A DNA stretch of 46,578 nucleotides from Gammaproteobacteria bacterium (lineage in GTDB: Bacteria; Pseudomonadota; Gammaproteobacteria; Arenicellales; Poriferihabitantaceae), in the NCBI GenBank assembly GCA_011523765.1, contig WTGA01000092.1, forward strand, positions 1-46,578, written 5' to 3'. Under the pieces are notes generated by a model. That model ran no database searches, was not told the origin of the DNA, and saw only the letters and a list, made by a program, of their open reading frames with translations. Below are positions 7,839 through 17,880 of this stretch, piece after piece. Numbering within the stretch: position 1 is the first letter of the stretch; each line of letters starts with the position of its first letter. A program made the translations under genes and the position numbers.

Positions 7839-8732
7839 ATGCGCCACTTTTTGAGTTTGATGGATTTGTCCGCCAAGGAAATTCGGCGCATTATCGCCCG
7901 CGCCATGGAACTGAAGGCACGGGCAGGCGCCGCTTCCTCCTTGATGGACGGGCAAACCGCGGTGCTGGTGTTCGAGAAATCCTCAACCCGGACCCGGATA
8001 TCCTTTGAAGTCGGGATTCGCCAGCTTGGGGGAAGTTCCCTCTTTCTGTCTCCTGCCGATTCCCATCTCGGTCGTGGCGAACCCATTGAAGATACCGCCC
8101 GGGTGCTCTCCAGAATGACGGATTTAATCGTCATGCGCACCGGGCCGCACCAGCGGGTCGAGACCATGGCAGAACATGCCAGCATCCCGGTGATCAATGG
8201 CCTGTCGGACTTTAACCACCCGTGCCAGCTGCTCGCCGACATCCAGACCTTCACCGAACACCGGGGCGATATCAGGGGAAAAAAAATCGCCTGGATCGGC
8301 GATGGCAACAACGTGTGCCACTCGTGGATGAACGCCGCCAGGCAGCTTGATTTCCTGCTGTCGATCGCGACCCCTGTGGACCACCGCCCGAACCACGCTG
8401 TCACCGAATCCTGCCGGTCGAACATCGAATTGACCACCGACCCCGGGAACGCCGCAAGCGGCGCGGCCCTGGTTGTCACAGACACCTGGTCCGGGATGGG
8501 CTATGAAAAAGAAAAAGAAACCCGGTCCATCATTTTCAGCGGCTATTGTGTTGATGACGCATTAATGTCGGCCGCCGCTGACGATGCCCTGTTCATGCAC
8601 TGCCTGCCGGCTTACCGGGGCTGTGAGGTGGCGGCCAGCGTCATTGATGGGCCCCAAAGCGTGGTCTGGGATGAGGCGGAAAACCGGTTGCACGCGCAAA
8701 AGGCATTGATGGAGTTCCTGGTATCCACTTGA
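7839..8732 (+). CDS. argF: Ornithine carbamoyltransferase
   Basis: 297 residues from ATG 7839, chosen because the product then begins MRHFLSLMDLSAKEI like other members; the upstream in-frame extension is not conserved. It makes citrulline from ornithine and carbamoyl phosphate. Visible motifs are the carbamoyl-phosphate loop EKSSTRTRISFEVG, the DFNHPCQLLAD block, and HCLPAYRG with its ornithine-binding Cys near the C-terminus. The MRTGPHQRVE block stands where many members have MRTFxHxxVE. It is divergent from argG, so two successive arginine steps share one control region. Confidence 0.96.
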   Translation: MRHFLSLMDLSAKEIRRIIARAMELKARAGAASSLMDGQTAVLVFEKSSTRTRISFEVGIRQLGGSSLFLSPADSHLGRGEPIEDTARVLSRMTDLIVMRTGPHQRVETMAEHASIPVINGLSDFNHPCQLLADIQTFTEHRGDIRGKKIAWIGDGNNVCHSWMNAARQLDFLLSIATPVDHRPNHAVTESCRSNIELTTDPGNAASGAALVVTDTWSGMGYEKEKETRSIIFSGYCVDDALMSAAADDALFMHCLPAYRGCEVAASVIDGPQSVVWDEAENRLHAQKALMEFLVST

Positions 8733-8911
8733 CTGCAGCCTGCCAATGCAATCATCCGCAAGCCGCCAGGACCGGACTCCGGCCGCTGACGGCATCCGGG
8801 TGAAACACGAATCCACAGATTGACACGTTGAAAGATGGGTCGAAACACCCTCAAACATGGCAAGACTCCACGGAGCATCCCGTTCTTCCGTGACGGCACA
8901 TTCTCTTTGTG

Positions 8912-9514
8912 ATGGCCCGCATTCTCGTCCTGTACTACAGCCGCCATGGTTCGGTTGCAACGCTTGCCACGCATATCGCCACCGGGGTGGAAAGCGTCCA
9001 CCACTGTGAAGCCGTATTGCGAACGGTGCCGCCGGTTTCAACCGTATGCGAAGCGGTCGAAACGGAAATTCCGGACCGTGGAGACCTGTATGCCACCCCA
9101 CGTGACCTGGAAACCTGCGACGGCATTGCCCTGGGAAGTCCGACCCGTTTTGGCACGGTCGCCTCGCCCCTGAAATACTTTTTTGACCAAACGACGCCCC
9201 AATGGCTGAACGGGGCGCTGAATGGCAAGCCTGCGGCGGTATTCACTTCGACCGGCAGCATGCATGGCGGGCAGGAAAGCACCCTGTTGTCCATGATGCT
9301 GCCGCTCATTCATCACGGGTCTGTCATCGTTGGTGTCCCGTTCGCCCGGTCCCCTCTTGGCAGGACCCGAAGCGGCGGTACACCGTACGGCGCCAGCCAT
9401 GTTGCCGGCAGTGACGGAGCCAACCCCATTACGGGGGACGAAAAAAACATTGCCGAGTTACTGGGGAGGAGAGTGGCCAAGTGCGCGGCGGCGCTGTCCG
9501 GGTCCGCGCTCTGA
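8912..9514 (+). CDS. wrbA: WrbA-like NAD(P)H:quinone oxidoreductase (flavodoxin fold)
   Basis: 200 residues from ATG 8912 (a GTG one codon earlier is possible). The flavodoxin-like FMN site is LVLYYSRHGSVATLA at the N-terminus. The second FMN loop GSPTRFGTVAS and the block STGSMHGGQESTLLSMMLPL are hallmarks of the WrbA family, which reduces quinones by two electrons and protects against oxidative stress. It ends just before the convergent hda gene and has no obvious operon partner. The 178 bp before it hold no recognisable gene. Confidence 0.9.
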   Translation: MARILVLYYSRHGSVATLATHIATGVESVHHCEAVLRTVPPVSTVCEAVETEIPDRGDLYATPRDLETCDGIALGSPTRFGTVASPLKYFFDQTTPQWLNGALNGKPAAVFTSTGSMHGGQESTLLSMMLPLIHHGSVIVGVPFARSPLGRTRSGGTPYGASHVAGSDGANPITGDEKNIAELLGRRVAKCAAALSGSAL

Positions 9515-9534
9515 GCCGCGGTGAATGCGCCGGT

Positions 9535-10221
9535 TCACAACAGGGACCGGATGAATGGGATGGTGATCTTCCGCTGGGCCTGCAACGATGCCGCATCGAG
9601 CTTGTCCAGCAGCGCAAACAGCGACCCGGTATCCCGCCGATAGTGAGACATGATAAACGCAATCACATTGTCGTTCAGCGCAAACCCGCGATTTTCGGCC
9701 CGGATTTTCAGGGCGGCCACCTTCTCTCGATCATTGAGTGCATGCAGGTGATAGCTCCCGCCGGAAGACAACCTGGAGGTGAGGTCCTCCAGTTCCAGGC
9801 CGATTTGGTCCAAAGGGGTGTTCCCGCTGGCAATCAGACTCCCCGACAGACCGGTCGCCTTTTCATACAACCCGAGAACCTGGTCCTGAATACCCGCCAA
9901 CCCCCTGAGATTCTGGATGTCGTCGAGACAAACCAGTGTTCCGGAATCCATCTGGTCCCGGATATCCGGAATTGAATTGACCTGTCCCAGGGACAGAAAC
10001 TGAAAGGATTCGCCGATGCGTTGTCTGGCATGGCAGCAGGCATGCAGCAGATGGGATTTGCCGCTGCCGTGTTCCCCCCACAAGTAAAGCACCCGCTTGG
10101 CACGCTGGTTCTTCAGCAGTTTCTCCAGTTCCCCGACCAGCATCCCGTTCCGGGCCGGGCTGAAATTGTCCCAACTGGCTTCGTCGGCCAGTTGGGTGGG
10201 GATTACCGTCTGCCCGTACAT
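9535..10221 (-). CDS. hda: DnaA regulatory inactivator Hda
   Basis: 228 residues from ATG 10221, which overlaps the upstream stop as TAATG and so suggests translational coupling. It is a AAA+ DnaA paralogue that, with the sliding clamp, promotes hydrolysis of DnaA-ATP after initiation. Walker A is GEHGSGKSHLLHA, Walker B is LVCLDDIQ, and sensor/arginine regions follow (TSRLSSGG). It lacks the DnaA DNA-binding domain, as expected. The N-terminal peptide starts MYGQTVIPTQL, in line with clamp-binding peptides at Hda N-termini. Pairing with a CDP-alcohol phosphatidyltransferase and purMN is common in gammaproteobacteria. Confidence 0.95.
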   Translation of the reverse strand: MYGQTVIPTQLADEASWDNFSPARNGMLVGELEKLLKNQRAKRVLYLWGEHGSGKSHLLHACCHARQRIGESFQFLSLGQVNSIPDIRDQMDSGTLVCLDDIQNLRGLAGIQDQVLGLYEKATGLSGSLIASGNTPLDQIGLELEDLTSRLSSGGSYHLHALNDREKVAALKIRAENRGFALNDNVIAFIMSHYRRDTGSLFALLDKLDAASLQAQRKITIPFIRSLL

Positions 10222-10838
10222 TATCCGGACGGCCCGTCCACTTCCTGCCGGATTCCCCATTGCCACAGATATTGCACGCCACTGATGACCGTCGTAAACA
10301 ACACGGCAAGAATGAGCAAATCCGTGATCAAGGGGATGGAAACGATGCTCGCTTTTTCAATCAGAATGCATACCATCAGGGAAATCTGGGCAAATGTGTT
10401 GACTTTGCTGGTATAGGTGGGATTCATGAAATCCTTGGTCCCCATTGCGACCAGTATGAGATAGCCGGCAACGATGACCAGGTCCCGGAACATGACGACG
10501 ATAAGCAGCCAAAACGGAAGGTCCCCCAGAATCGCCAGCATGATATAGGTGCTGGCGATCAGCAATTTGTCTGCCAGGGGGTCCAGCACTTCGCCCAGGC
10601 TGGAAACACAGTTGTAGCGTTTTGCAATGTAACCGTCCAGTCCGTCGGTAATCCCCGCAAAAATGAACAAAGCCAGGGCGAGCGAATAGTTTCCTTCGTT
10701 GAGCAGCAAGATCAGGACCGGGCAGGCCACAATTCTTACCAGCGTCAACAGATTGGGAACTTGTGACAACACATTGACCACCGTGTAATGTTGAACCGTT
10801 GGCAAACCGACCGCTTTACCGGATTGAAACCAGGCCAT
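10221..10838 (-). CDS. pgsA: CDP-alcohol phosphatidyltransferase, PgsA-like
   Basis: An inner-membrane enzyme of the CDP-alcohol phosphatidyltransferase family, probably making phosphatidylglycerol phosphate. The family signature is complete: DGLDGYIAKR, then G-x3-D-x3-D in GEVLDPLADK. It has four to five hydrophobic helices. Start choice is weak: ATG 10838 gives 205 residues, GTG 10781 gives 186, closer to PgsA. A longer frame to 11192 adds unrelated low-quality sequence and is rejected. The 340 bp between it and purM (10839-11178) contain no other gene and must hold both promoters. Confidence 0.85.
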   Translation of the reverse strand: MAWFQSGKAVGLPTVQHYTVVNVLSQVPNLLTLVRIVACPVLILLLNEGNYSLALALFIFAGITDGLDGYIAKRYNCVSSLGEVLDPLADKLLIASTYIMLAILGDLPFWLLIVVMFRDLVIVAGYLILVAMGTKDFMNPTYTSKVNTFAQISLMVCILIEKASIVSIPLITDLLILAVLFTTVISGVQYLWQWGIRQEVDGPSG

Positions 10839-11178
10839 GCAATCCGGACCATTGTTTGGAATACCGATTGTACGACCCTTTTTTCCATCGGTCATCCTCA
10901 ATATCGCCTCGCTGTCGCCCCGCCAATCCGAGGTGCCTGTACCAGACACATTTCGGAAACACACGGCTCCCCCCGGCTCCTGGCCGACTCGGGGCGGCAA
11001 GCCGCGAGGCCCCGGGAGCCGTACCAGCGATGTCCGGGGAGGCGGGCAGTTCCCAGGTTTCCACTGCCGGGCGGCCCCTGATCGCTGAATCCTGGTCGCG
11101 CGGCTCAAGAATCTTCGGCTGCAATCAGGCATAATCGTCCTTGGAGAACCGCCACCAATTCCAAACGCAAAATACGAC

Positions 11179-12219
11179 ATGGGGCAACACAAACCCGTCC
11201 TGACCTATCAGGACAGCGGCGTCAGCATTGACAGGGGGGCCGCGCTCGTGGACAGGATCAGGCCACTGGCAAGGCGAACGGCGCGGCCGGGTGTGCTCCA
11301 GGGGCTTGGCGGATTCGGGGCATTGTTTGAATTGCCGGCTGGTCAATACCGTCATCCTGTCCTGGTGTCGGGCACGGATGGCGTTGGCACCAAGCTGAAA
11401 CTCGCGGCCCGCCTGGACCGGCACCGAACCATCGGTATCGATCTCGTCGCAATGTGCGTGAACGACATTGTGGTCTGTGGGGCAGAACCCCTGTATTTTC
11501 TCGACTATTTTGCCTCCGGAAAACTGGACGTTGACCAGGTGGCATCGGTGGTCGAGGGCATTGCAACAGGTTGTTTATCCGCCCGGTGCGCACTCATCGG
11601 CGGAGAAACCGCGGAAATGCCCGGCCTGTACCGGGCCGGGGACTACGACCTTGCGGGCTTCGCGGTGGGTATTGCCGAAAAGGAAAGATTGATATTGCCG
11701 GACCGGGTTCGACCCGGTGATGTCCTGATCGGGCTGGCGTCCTCTGGCCCGCATTCAAACGGTTATTCCCTGATTCGAAAAATCATTGAGCACACTGGCG
11801 CGGACCTTGGCGGCTTGTTGGATGATTCCACACTGGGCGACAAGCTGATGGCCCCCACCCTCATCTATGTGAAATCAATCCTGAAGCTTCTCGAATCCGT
11901 TCCGGTACATGCCATTTCACATATCACGGGAGGCGGTCTGCCGGAGAACCTGCCAAGAGTCCTGCCCAAAGGGGTCTGTGCCCGCATTTCCAGGTCCTCG
12001 GTCCCGTTCCTTCCCATCTTCAGGTGGCTGCAGGAACAGGGCAATGTCGCAGAATCGGAAATGTACCGCACGTTCAACTGCGGAATCGGAATGGTGGTCT
12101 GTGTGGACCCTGCAGACGCGGAAATCACCCGGGAAATACTGGGTTCGTGCGGGGAACAGACCCATGTACTGGGCGAGATTCTGGACAGTAATGACCCGGC
12201 CGTCGTTTTCGAACCCTGA
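11179..12219 (+). CDS. purM: Phosphoribosylformylglycinamidine cyclo-ligase
   Basis: 346 residues, normal for PurM, which forms aminoimidazole ribotide in purine synthesis using ATP. The conserved ATP/FGAM block [13 protein letters not shown] is at about residues 64-76; [11 protein letters not shown] and [15 protein letters not shown] are also intact. The start at ATG 11179 begins with the expected [10 protein letters not shown] segment. It is followed 21 bp later by purN in the usual purMN order. Confidence 0.97.
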   Translation: MGQHKPVLTYQDSGVSIDRGAALVDRIRPLARRTARPGVLQGLGGFGALFELPAGQYRHPVLVSGTDGVGTKLKLAARLDRHRTIGIDLVAMCVNDIVVCGAEPLYFLDYFASGKLDVDQVASVVEGIATGCLSARCALIGGETAEMPGLYRAGDYDLAGFAVGIAEKERLILPDRVRPGDVLIGLASSGPHSNGYSLIRKIIEHTGADLGGLLDDSTLGDKLMAPTLIYVKSILKLLESVPVHAISHITGGGLPENLPRVLPKGVCARISRSSVPFLPIFRWLQEQGNVAESEMYRTFNCGIGMVVCVDPADAEITREILGSCGEQTHVLGEILDSNDPAVVFEP

Positions 12220-12240
12220 CCGGCCCCGTCCTGGTGCATC

Positions 12241-12855
12241 ATGGTTAGTCTTGTGGTCTTGATCTCAGGTGGCGGGACCAACCTCCAGTCCATCATCGAC
12301 CAGGTACAACGCGGAACACTGGATGCCAGCATTGCCGCTGTCATCAGCAGCCGGGCGGATGCGTACGGACTTCGAAGAGCGGAAAAAGCCGGGATTCCAT
12401 GTGAAACCATTGTTCCAGGCGCGTACACAACCAGAGAGGCGTATGACCGCGCCCTGGCCAATGTGATCCATCGGTACGAAGCAGACCTCATCGTACTGGC
12501 CGGATTCATGCGCATACTCGGAGCCGAATTTGTGGAACGTTTTGCCGGCAGGATGATCAACATTCACCCCTCGTTGCTGCCCGACTACAAGGGAATGAAT
12601 ACCCATCAGCGCGTCATTGATGCAGGAGAAACCTACCATGGCGCCACCGTCCATTTTGTCACGTCCGAACTGGACGAGGGTCCGGTCATCATCCAGGCCA
12701 GGGTGAAAGTTGGCCCGGATGACGACGCAGGGTCGCTGCAACAAAAGGTATTGGAGCAGGAGCACATCATTTACCCCAAGGCCATTCAGGGGATCGCTTC
12801 GGGAAGGGTCAGCTTCGACAATGCCAAGCTCCAGGATGAAATGATTCCAGGATGA
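12241..12855 (+). CDS. purN: Phosphoribosylglycinamide formyltransferase
   Basis: 204 residues. PurN transfers a formyl group from 10-formyltetrahydrofolate to GAR. The phosphate-binding loop ISGGGTNLQSIID and the catalytic block NIHPSLLPDYKGMNTHQR (Asn, His) are present, with the catalytic Asp in ELDEGPVI. Its stop overlaps the next start by 4 bp (ATGA), linking it to the DUF3108 gene. Confidence 0.96.
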   Translation: MVSLVVLISGGGTNLQSIIDQVQRGTLDASIAAVISSRADAYGLRRAEKAGIPCETIVPGAYTTREAYDRALANVIHRYEADLIVLAGFMRILGAEFVERFAGRMINIHPSLLPDYKGMNTHQRVIDAGETYHGATVHFVTSELDEGPVIIQARVKVGPDDDAGSLQQKVLEQEHIIYPKAIQGIASGRVSFDNAKLQDEMIPG

Positions 12856-13571
12856 AATCACGAAATCCCGGCACAGTACAATGCATTGCTTCGGCGACCC
12901 TGGTGTGCCTGATGACGTTGGGGCCTGCGCAACCGCTCCGGGCATTTGAGATCCCAGACCAGTCCCTGGTGTATGAATTCACCTACAACAAGCATACGCT
13001 GGGTCAATTGGAGGTTCTCATTGAAAGGGACGATGATTCCATCAGGACAACGGCCACCAGCCACCTCAGTCCCATTGCAAAGCTGTTCCAGCCGGAGTTG
13101 GCCGAAGAAACGCTGTTTAGCATTGACGGCGACACGATCAGGGTGGAAAACGGGGCTATCCTGTCCCCGGACAGCAAGACCGTCAGCCGCCGCTACGTCA
13201 TCGACCGCGATGCAGGCGTGATCCAATTCAGTTCCGGCGAGGACCTCCCCGTAGAACCGGGGGACCGGTTCGAGTCCACCTCGTTTCCCCTGGTGTTGCT
13301 GGCAAGCGATATCACCGCCCTGGGTGGAGAGCACATACGGGAAATCAATGCCAAACGGGTGCGTGACTATGTTTACTTGCCGCCTGAAAGGGAAACAATC
13401 CATGTCGGTGGAGTCGAGTACAACACCTGGAAAGTGACTCGTCACCGACGCGGGGATGCCCGCAGGACAGTGACTGCCTGGCTGGACCGGGACAACCACA
13501 ACATTCCTGTCCGGATCACCAGCCGGAAGCGGAAATCAGTCTCCGTATTCACGCTCCAGCCCGTTTCCTGA
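12852..13571 (+). CDS. DUF3108 periplasmic protein
   Basis: 239 residues with a signal peptide at about 1-31 (hydrophobic stretch ending QPLRAFE) and a DUF3108 domain covering the rest, recognised from Y-E-F-x-Y-N near the N-terminus and a C-terminal W-L-D-R-D-x4-P-V segment. The family has no settled function and commonly follows purN in gammaproteobacteria; a beta-rich periplasmic or outer-membrane associated protein is expected. It is translated from an ATG overlapping the purN stop. Confidence 0.85.
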   Translation: MKSRNPGTVQCIASATLVCLMTLGPAQPLRAFEIPDQSLVYEFTYNKHTLGQLEVLIERDDDSIRTTATSHLSPIAKLFQPELAEETLFSIDGDTIRVENGAILSPDSKTVSRRYVIDRDAGVIQFSSGEDLPVEPGDRFESTSFPLVLLASDITALGGEHIREINAKRVRDYVYLPPERETIHVGGVEYNTWKVTRHRRGDARRTVTAWLDRDNHNIPVRITSRKRKSVSVFTLQPVS

Positions 13572-13924
13572 GAATATCTTGGGTTCACGCCTGTCTCATC
13601 TTGTAATTTTCCGCAAGAGCACCATCTGTCAGGGACATCACCGTGATCAGCGGCTTCCCGGCACACCGAGGGCGGCACGGTCGACCGGAAGAGAATCCAG
13701 GGAGACGGCCAGCATGCAGCCGGTCTGCAACCTGCGGACAGAAGGGGTGGTACATGTGGAAAATGCCGTGCCGGACAACCGGTGGCGGCCACCCGGCACC
13801 TGATTTGCGGGATGAAGAACCAGACAGAACGAGGGTGCCCATCGGGGCTCCCTTTTCCGGCAGAATGATTGAAACACCCTTTGAGACCAGTCACCATCAC
13901 CTGTAGAGACCCCGTCCTGGCATC
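13572..13924. other. Gene-free interval between DUF3108 gene and ABC exporter
   Basis: About 350 bp. Open frames here on both strands are short, mutually overlapping and resemble nothing I know. No terminator hairpin with a T-run and no clear promoter could be placed. Confidence 0.5.
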
Positions 13925-14866
13925 ATGACCGCCGCCCTCACCATATCGAATCTCAGGAAGTTCTATGACAATGGCCATGAAGCCCTGAAGGGGATCGACC
14001 TGAAGGTGGAAACCGGTGATTTTTTCGCTTTGCTTGGCAGAAACGGCGCCGGAAAATCCACTGCGATCGGAATCATCTCATCGCTGATCAACAAGACTGC
14101 CGGAATCGTCAGGGTGTTTGATGCGGACATTGACAAAGACTTTGCCAGGGCGAAATCCTATATCGGCATCGTCCCCCAGGAAATGAATTTCAGTGTCTTT
14201 GAAACCCCCCTCCAGATTGTGATGAACCAGGCGGGTTATTACGGCATCCCCAGAAAGCAGGCCATGCAACGGGCAAACCGGTGTCTCGACCAGCTCGGGC
14301 TGGCTGACAAGAAACAGGTGTCTTCCCGATCGTTATCGGGAGGCATGAAACGCAGGCTGATGGTTGCCCGGGCACTGGTCAACGAACCCAGATTGCTGAT
14401 CCTGGATGAACCCACGGCGGGGGTGGATATCGATGTCAGGAGGACAATGTGGGAATTTTTGAGCGACATCAACCAACGCGGCACCACCATCATACTGACC
14501 ACCCACTATCTTGAAGAAGCCGAAAACCTGTGTCGCAACATTGCCATCATTGAAGACGGAGAACTGGTAGAGAATACCAGCACCAAAAAACTGCTTTCAC
14601 AACTGCAGCAGGAAACCTACGTGCTGGACCTTGCGGAACCCCTGGAAAGGCTGCCCGAAAGCCTGTCTTCGGCCCCGGACCAGTACTGGAACTTGATTCA
14701 TAACATGACGGTTGAAGTCAGCGTGCCCAAAACCCTCGGGATCAACCTGGTTTTTGGTGTGCTCACGCAGCACAATATCCAGGTCCAGAGCATGCGCAAC
14801 AAAACCAACCGGCTTGAACAGCTGTTTCTTGAAATCACCAACGAAAGAAGGGCCCGGCAGTTATGA
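13925..14866 (+). CDS. ABC transporter ATP-binding protein (YadG-like)
   Basis: 313 residues. All ABC motifs are intact: Walker A GRNGAGKSTA at about 38-47, signature LSGGMKRRL, Walker B LLILDEPTAGVD and the switch His in TTHYLEEAE. A C-terminal extension after residue 220 resembles the DUF4162-like domain of ABC-2 exporters. With the permease gene, which it overlaps by 4 bp (ATGA), it forms an ABC-2 exporter of the YadG/YadH type; the substrate is unknown. Confidence 0.93.
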   Translation: MTAALTISNLRKFYDNGHEALKGIDLKVETGDFFALLGRNGAGKSTAIGIISSLINKTAGIVRVFDADIDKDFARAKSYIGIVPQEMNFSVFETPLQIVMNQAGYYGIPRKQAMQRANRCLDQLGLADKKQVSSRSLSGGMKRRLMVARALVNEPRLLILDEPTAGVDIDVRRTMWEFLSDINQRGTTIILTTHYLEEAENLCRNIAIIEDGELVENTSTKKLLSQLQQETYVLDLAEPLERLPESLSSAPDQYWNLIHNMTVEVSVPKTLGINLVFGVLTQHNIQVQSMRNKTNRLEQLFLEITNERRARQL

Positions 14867-15636
14867 CCTTGCAACAGCAATGGGTTGCGCTGGCCACCAT
14901 CCTGCGCAAGGAGGTCACGCGTTTCATGCGAATCTGGCAACAGACCCTTTTTCCCCCGGTCATCACCACGTCATTGTATTTCATCATTTTTGGCAATCTT
15001 ATCGGACCCCGAATCGGGGAGATGGACGGACACTCCTACATGGAATTCATCGTCCCCGGGTTAATCCTGATGTCGGTCATTACCAGTTCCTATGCCAACG
15101 TGTCGTCCTCCCTGTTCAGCGCCAAATTCCAGCGTTCTATCGAGGAATTGCAGGTCTCCCCGGTGCCAGACAGCATCATCCTGCTGGGATATGTCGGGGG
15201 AGGGGCCATCCGCGGTGTCCTGATCGGGATAATGGTGACCTTGACATCGCTGTTTTTCAGCCAGCTTACGATCCACAATTTTTTTGTCATGACCAGCGTC
15301 ATCGTGTTGACGGCCACCCTGTTTTCATTCGGTGGTTTTCTCAATGGAATGTTTGCCAAGAAATTTGACGACGTCACCATTGTCCCGAATTTTGTACTGA
15401 CTCCCCTGACCTATCTGGGCGGCATTTTCTATTCCATCAAGCTGCTCCCGGATTTTTGGCAGGCGGTGTCGCACATCAATCCGATTTTGTACATGATCAA
15501 TGCCTTTCGGTACGGTTTTCTCGGGATCACGGATATTGAACTTGGCATTTCCTATGCATTGATCTGCCTTTTCATCGTGGCGCTCTTTGTACTGAATTTA
15601 AGGCTTCTGAATACCGGTTTCGGCATTCGTCAATAA
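14863..15636 (+). CDS. ABC-2 type transporter permease (YadH-like)
   Basis: 257 residues with about six hydrophobic segments and the ABC-2 permease pattern: an N-terminal amphipathic part (LRKEVTRFMRIWQQTLFPPV), a central E-L-Q-V-S-P loop, and LTPLTYLGGIFYSI near the C-terminus. It partners the preceding ATPase as an inner-membrane exporter homodimer. Substrate unknown. The 290 bp that follow (15637-15927) contain no other gene. Confidence 0.92.
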   Translation: MTLQQQWVALATILRKEVTRFMRIWQQTLFPPVITTSLYFIIFGNLIGPRIGEMDGHSYMEFIVPGLILMSVITSSYANVSSSLFSAKFQRSIEELQVSPVPDSIILLGYVGGGAIRGVLIGIMVTLTSLFFSQLTIHNFFVMTSVIVLTATLFSFGGFLNGMFAKKFDDVTIVPNFVLTPLTYLGGIFYSIKLLPDFWQAVSHINPILYMINAFRYGFLGITDIELGISYALICLFIVALFVLNLRLLNTGFGIRQ

Positions 15637-15927
15637 CCCGGTCCGGGTATCCGGTCAAGTTTGGACACCTGGCCAAGGATGTTCAGAACCCAAAATGATG
15701 GTCCCGCGCGCTTTGTTCACCCTGCGCATCGTTGCGTCCATGGTCAAATTTCCATTTCCGGGGAATGCAGGCCACGGTCAGCGTACTCCACCTGTTCCAG
15801 GGGATTTGATAAAATAATACGAAATAATCAAGCATAGCGGGGAATTGTTGTACCATTGGCAAGCAATTCAAGCCGTAAAATGGCTTGTTGTGATTCCTTC
15901 AACCTTGGCGAATTTTTTACGGCAACT

Positions 15928-17565
15928 ATGAAACGGGGCAACCAGAGCTTTGATTTTATCATTATCGGAGCAGGCTCCGCGGGTTGTGTGCTCGCCAATC
16001 GGCTAAGCGAAAATCCCGGCTATCGGGTATTGTTGCTGGAAGCCGGGGGGGCGGATACCAATCCCTGGATCCACATTCCTGTGGGTTATTTCAAGACCAT
16101 GCACAATCCGAAAATGGACTGGTGTTATGTGATTGATCCGGACTCCGGGCTGAACAACCGGCAAATCAAGTGGCCCCGGGGAAAGGTGCTGGGCGGTTCA
16201 AGCTCCCTGAACGGCCTGCTCTATGTCCGGGGTCAGCCGGAAGACTACGACGAGTGGTCCGCCGCGGGAAATACGGGATGGTCGTTCGGTGATGTCCTGC
16301 CGTACTTTATCAAGTCCGAAGACCAGGAACGCGGTGCAGACGCCTATCACGGCACGGGAGGACCGCAGAAAGTTTCGGATATCCGGCTGAGAAGAAAAAT
16401 CACGGACGCGTTTGTGGAGGCCACCCTGCAGGCCGGCATTCCGGCCAATGATGATTTTAACGGGATCCATCAGGAAGGCGTCGGGTACTTTCAGTTGACT
16501 GCACACAAGGGCATGCGGTGGAGCACAGCCAAAGGGTATCTGAACCCGGTTCGCCGCCGCAAAAACCTGGTCATCGAAACCGGAGCACACGTGACCCGAA
16601 TTGATTTCGAAGACCAGCGCGCCTGTGCAGTGCAGTATCGCAAGAAGGGAGAAATGTTCACAGCCCGCAACACAAAGGAAATCATCGTGTCGGCCGGCGC
16701 GATCGGTTCACCGCAGATACTGCAATTGTCCGGTATCGGCCCGGGCCCGCTGCTCAACCGCCTGCAGATTCCCGTGATCACCGAGTTGCCGGGTGTCGGA
16801 CAAAATCTCCAGGACCATCTGCAAATCCGCGCGGTATACAAAACAACCGAACCCACGTTGAATGACGAAATCAGCAATCCATTCAGACAGATGATGATCG
16901 GTCTCGAATACATTGTCCGGCGCACAGGGCCCATGACCATGGCAGCCAGCCAGATTGCCATTTTCACTCGTTCAACCCCTTCCGTGAGCAGACCGGATAT
17001 ACAGTTTCACTACCAGCCCCTGAGCTCGGACAACCCGGGAGAAGGAACCCACCGGTTTTCCGCGTTTACCTCTTCGGTCTGTCAACTGCGGCCTTCCAGC
17101 CGGGGTAGCATTCACATCAAGTCCCCCGATGCCCTGGAGCATCCCTCCATACAGCCCAATTACCTGTCAACCGAAGAAGACTGCAGGGTGGTCGTGGATG
17201 CCATGAAGGTGTCCCGTCAAATTGCCTCCATGCCTGCATTGAAAAACTATATCCTGTCCGAGTTCGACCCGGGGCCGGAAGTGCGCTCGGATGAAGAACT
17301 GCTGGAACATGCCCGCAATACTGCAACCACCATCTATCACCCCAGTGGTACCTGCAAAATGGGAAGGAAATCGGATAAACAGGCGGTGGTCAATCCGGAA
17401 CTCCAGGTCCACAATGTTGCGGGACTGCGTGTTGCCGACTCCTCCATCATGCCCAGTATTACTTCGGGCAACACCAATGCACCCACGATCATGATTGGTG
17501 AAAAGTGTGCGGACATGGTGCTTGCAACCTGGAAATCCAGGGACCGGCCCGACCAGATTAACTAA
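15928..17565 (+). CDS. GMC-family FAD-dependent oxidoreductase (choline dehydrogenase-like)
   Basis: 545 residues from ATG 15928. The FAD dinucleotide fold is [19 protein letters not shown] at the N-terminus, and the GMC signatures [17 protein letters not shown] and [15 protein letters not shown] are present. The C-terminal catalytic pair is seen as [10 protein letters not shown] (His) and SGNTNAPT (Asn). These enzymes oxidise alcohols such as choline, glycols or polyols, passing electrons to oxygen or quinone. It lacks a signal peptide. It precedes the TRAP/HpsN genes on the same strand, about 315 bp upstream, so it may add an alcohol oxidation step, but the link is only positional. Confidence 0.93.
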   Translation: MKRGNQSFDFIIIGAGSAGCVLANRLSENPGYRVLLLEAGGADTNPWIHIPVGYFKTMHNPKMDWCYVIDPDSGLNNRQIKWPRGKVLGGSSSLNGLLYVRGQPEDYDEWSAAGNTGWSFGDVLPYFIKSEDQERGADAYHGTGGPQKVSDIRLRRKITDAFVEATLQAGIPANDDFNGIHQEGVGYFQLTAHKGMRWSTAKGYLNPVRRRKNLVIETGAHVTRIDFEDQRACAVQYRKKGEMFTARNTKEIIVSAGAIGSPQILQLSGIGPGPLLNRLQIPVITELPGVGQNLQDHLQIRAVYKTTEPTLNDEISNPFRQMMIGLEYIVRRTGPMTMAASQIAIFTRSTPSVSRPDIQFHYQPLSSDNPGEGTHRFSAFTSSVCQLRPSSRGSIHIKSPDALEHPSIQPNYLSTEEDCRVVVDAMKVSRQIASMPALKNYILSEFDPGPEVRSDEELLEHARNTATTIYHPSGTCKMGRKSDKQAVVNPELQVHNVAGLRVADSSIMPSITSGNTNAPTIMIGEKCADMVLATWKSRDRPDQIN

Positions 17566-17880
17566 ATTTAATCAAATCCCGGGGGGGATAACCCGATAAA
17601 AATTGCGAAACCCAGGCGATTGTGCCAACATTGGGGCCTGAAATGTCATTTTAACTGTTTTTGCTGTTTCCCGGTGAACAGATGGTAGTGTCCGTTCTGG
17701 AGCAGCGATGGAGAACAATTGACAGCTCAGTGCATGATTGGCATGCGGCTGTTTCCCCAGCCGGCCTATGTGCCGGACAATCAAAATTAAACTCAGGTTT
17801 ATGTATCCAGGAACAACTCAATCAACCCACAACCTCCCGGATTGCATAAAATAAAACCACTCTTAATGAGGAGAACCCAG
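17566..17880. other. Intergenic region upstream of the TRAP operon
   Basis: About 315 bp with no gene. It must contain the promoter for the TRAP binding-protein gene, but I could not place a convincing -35/-10 pair. Confidence 0.4.

Noticed and set aside
10839-11192. N-terminal extension of the phosphatidyltransferase to 323 residues
   Set aside because: The added 118 residues are low-quality Arg/Pro-rich sequence with no family counterpart and would run over the divergent purM promoter region.
15637-15660. Possible terminator after the ABC permease (ACCCGG/CCGGGT)
   Set aside because: The stem is very short, the repeat is degenerate and there is no T-run.
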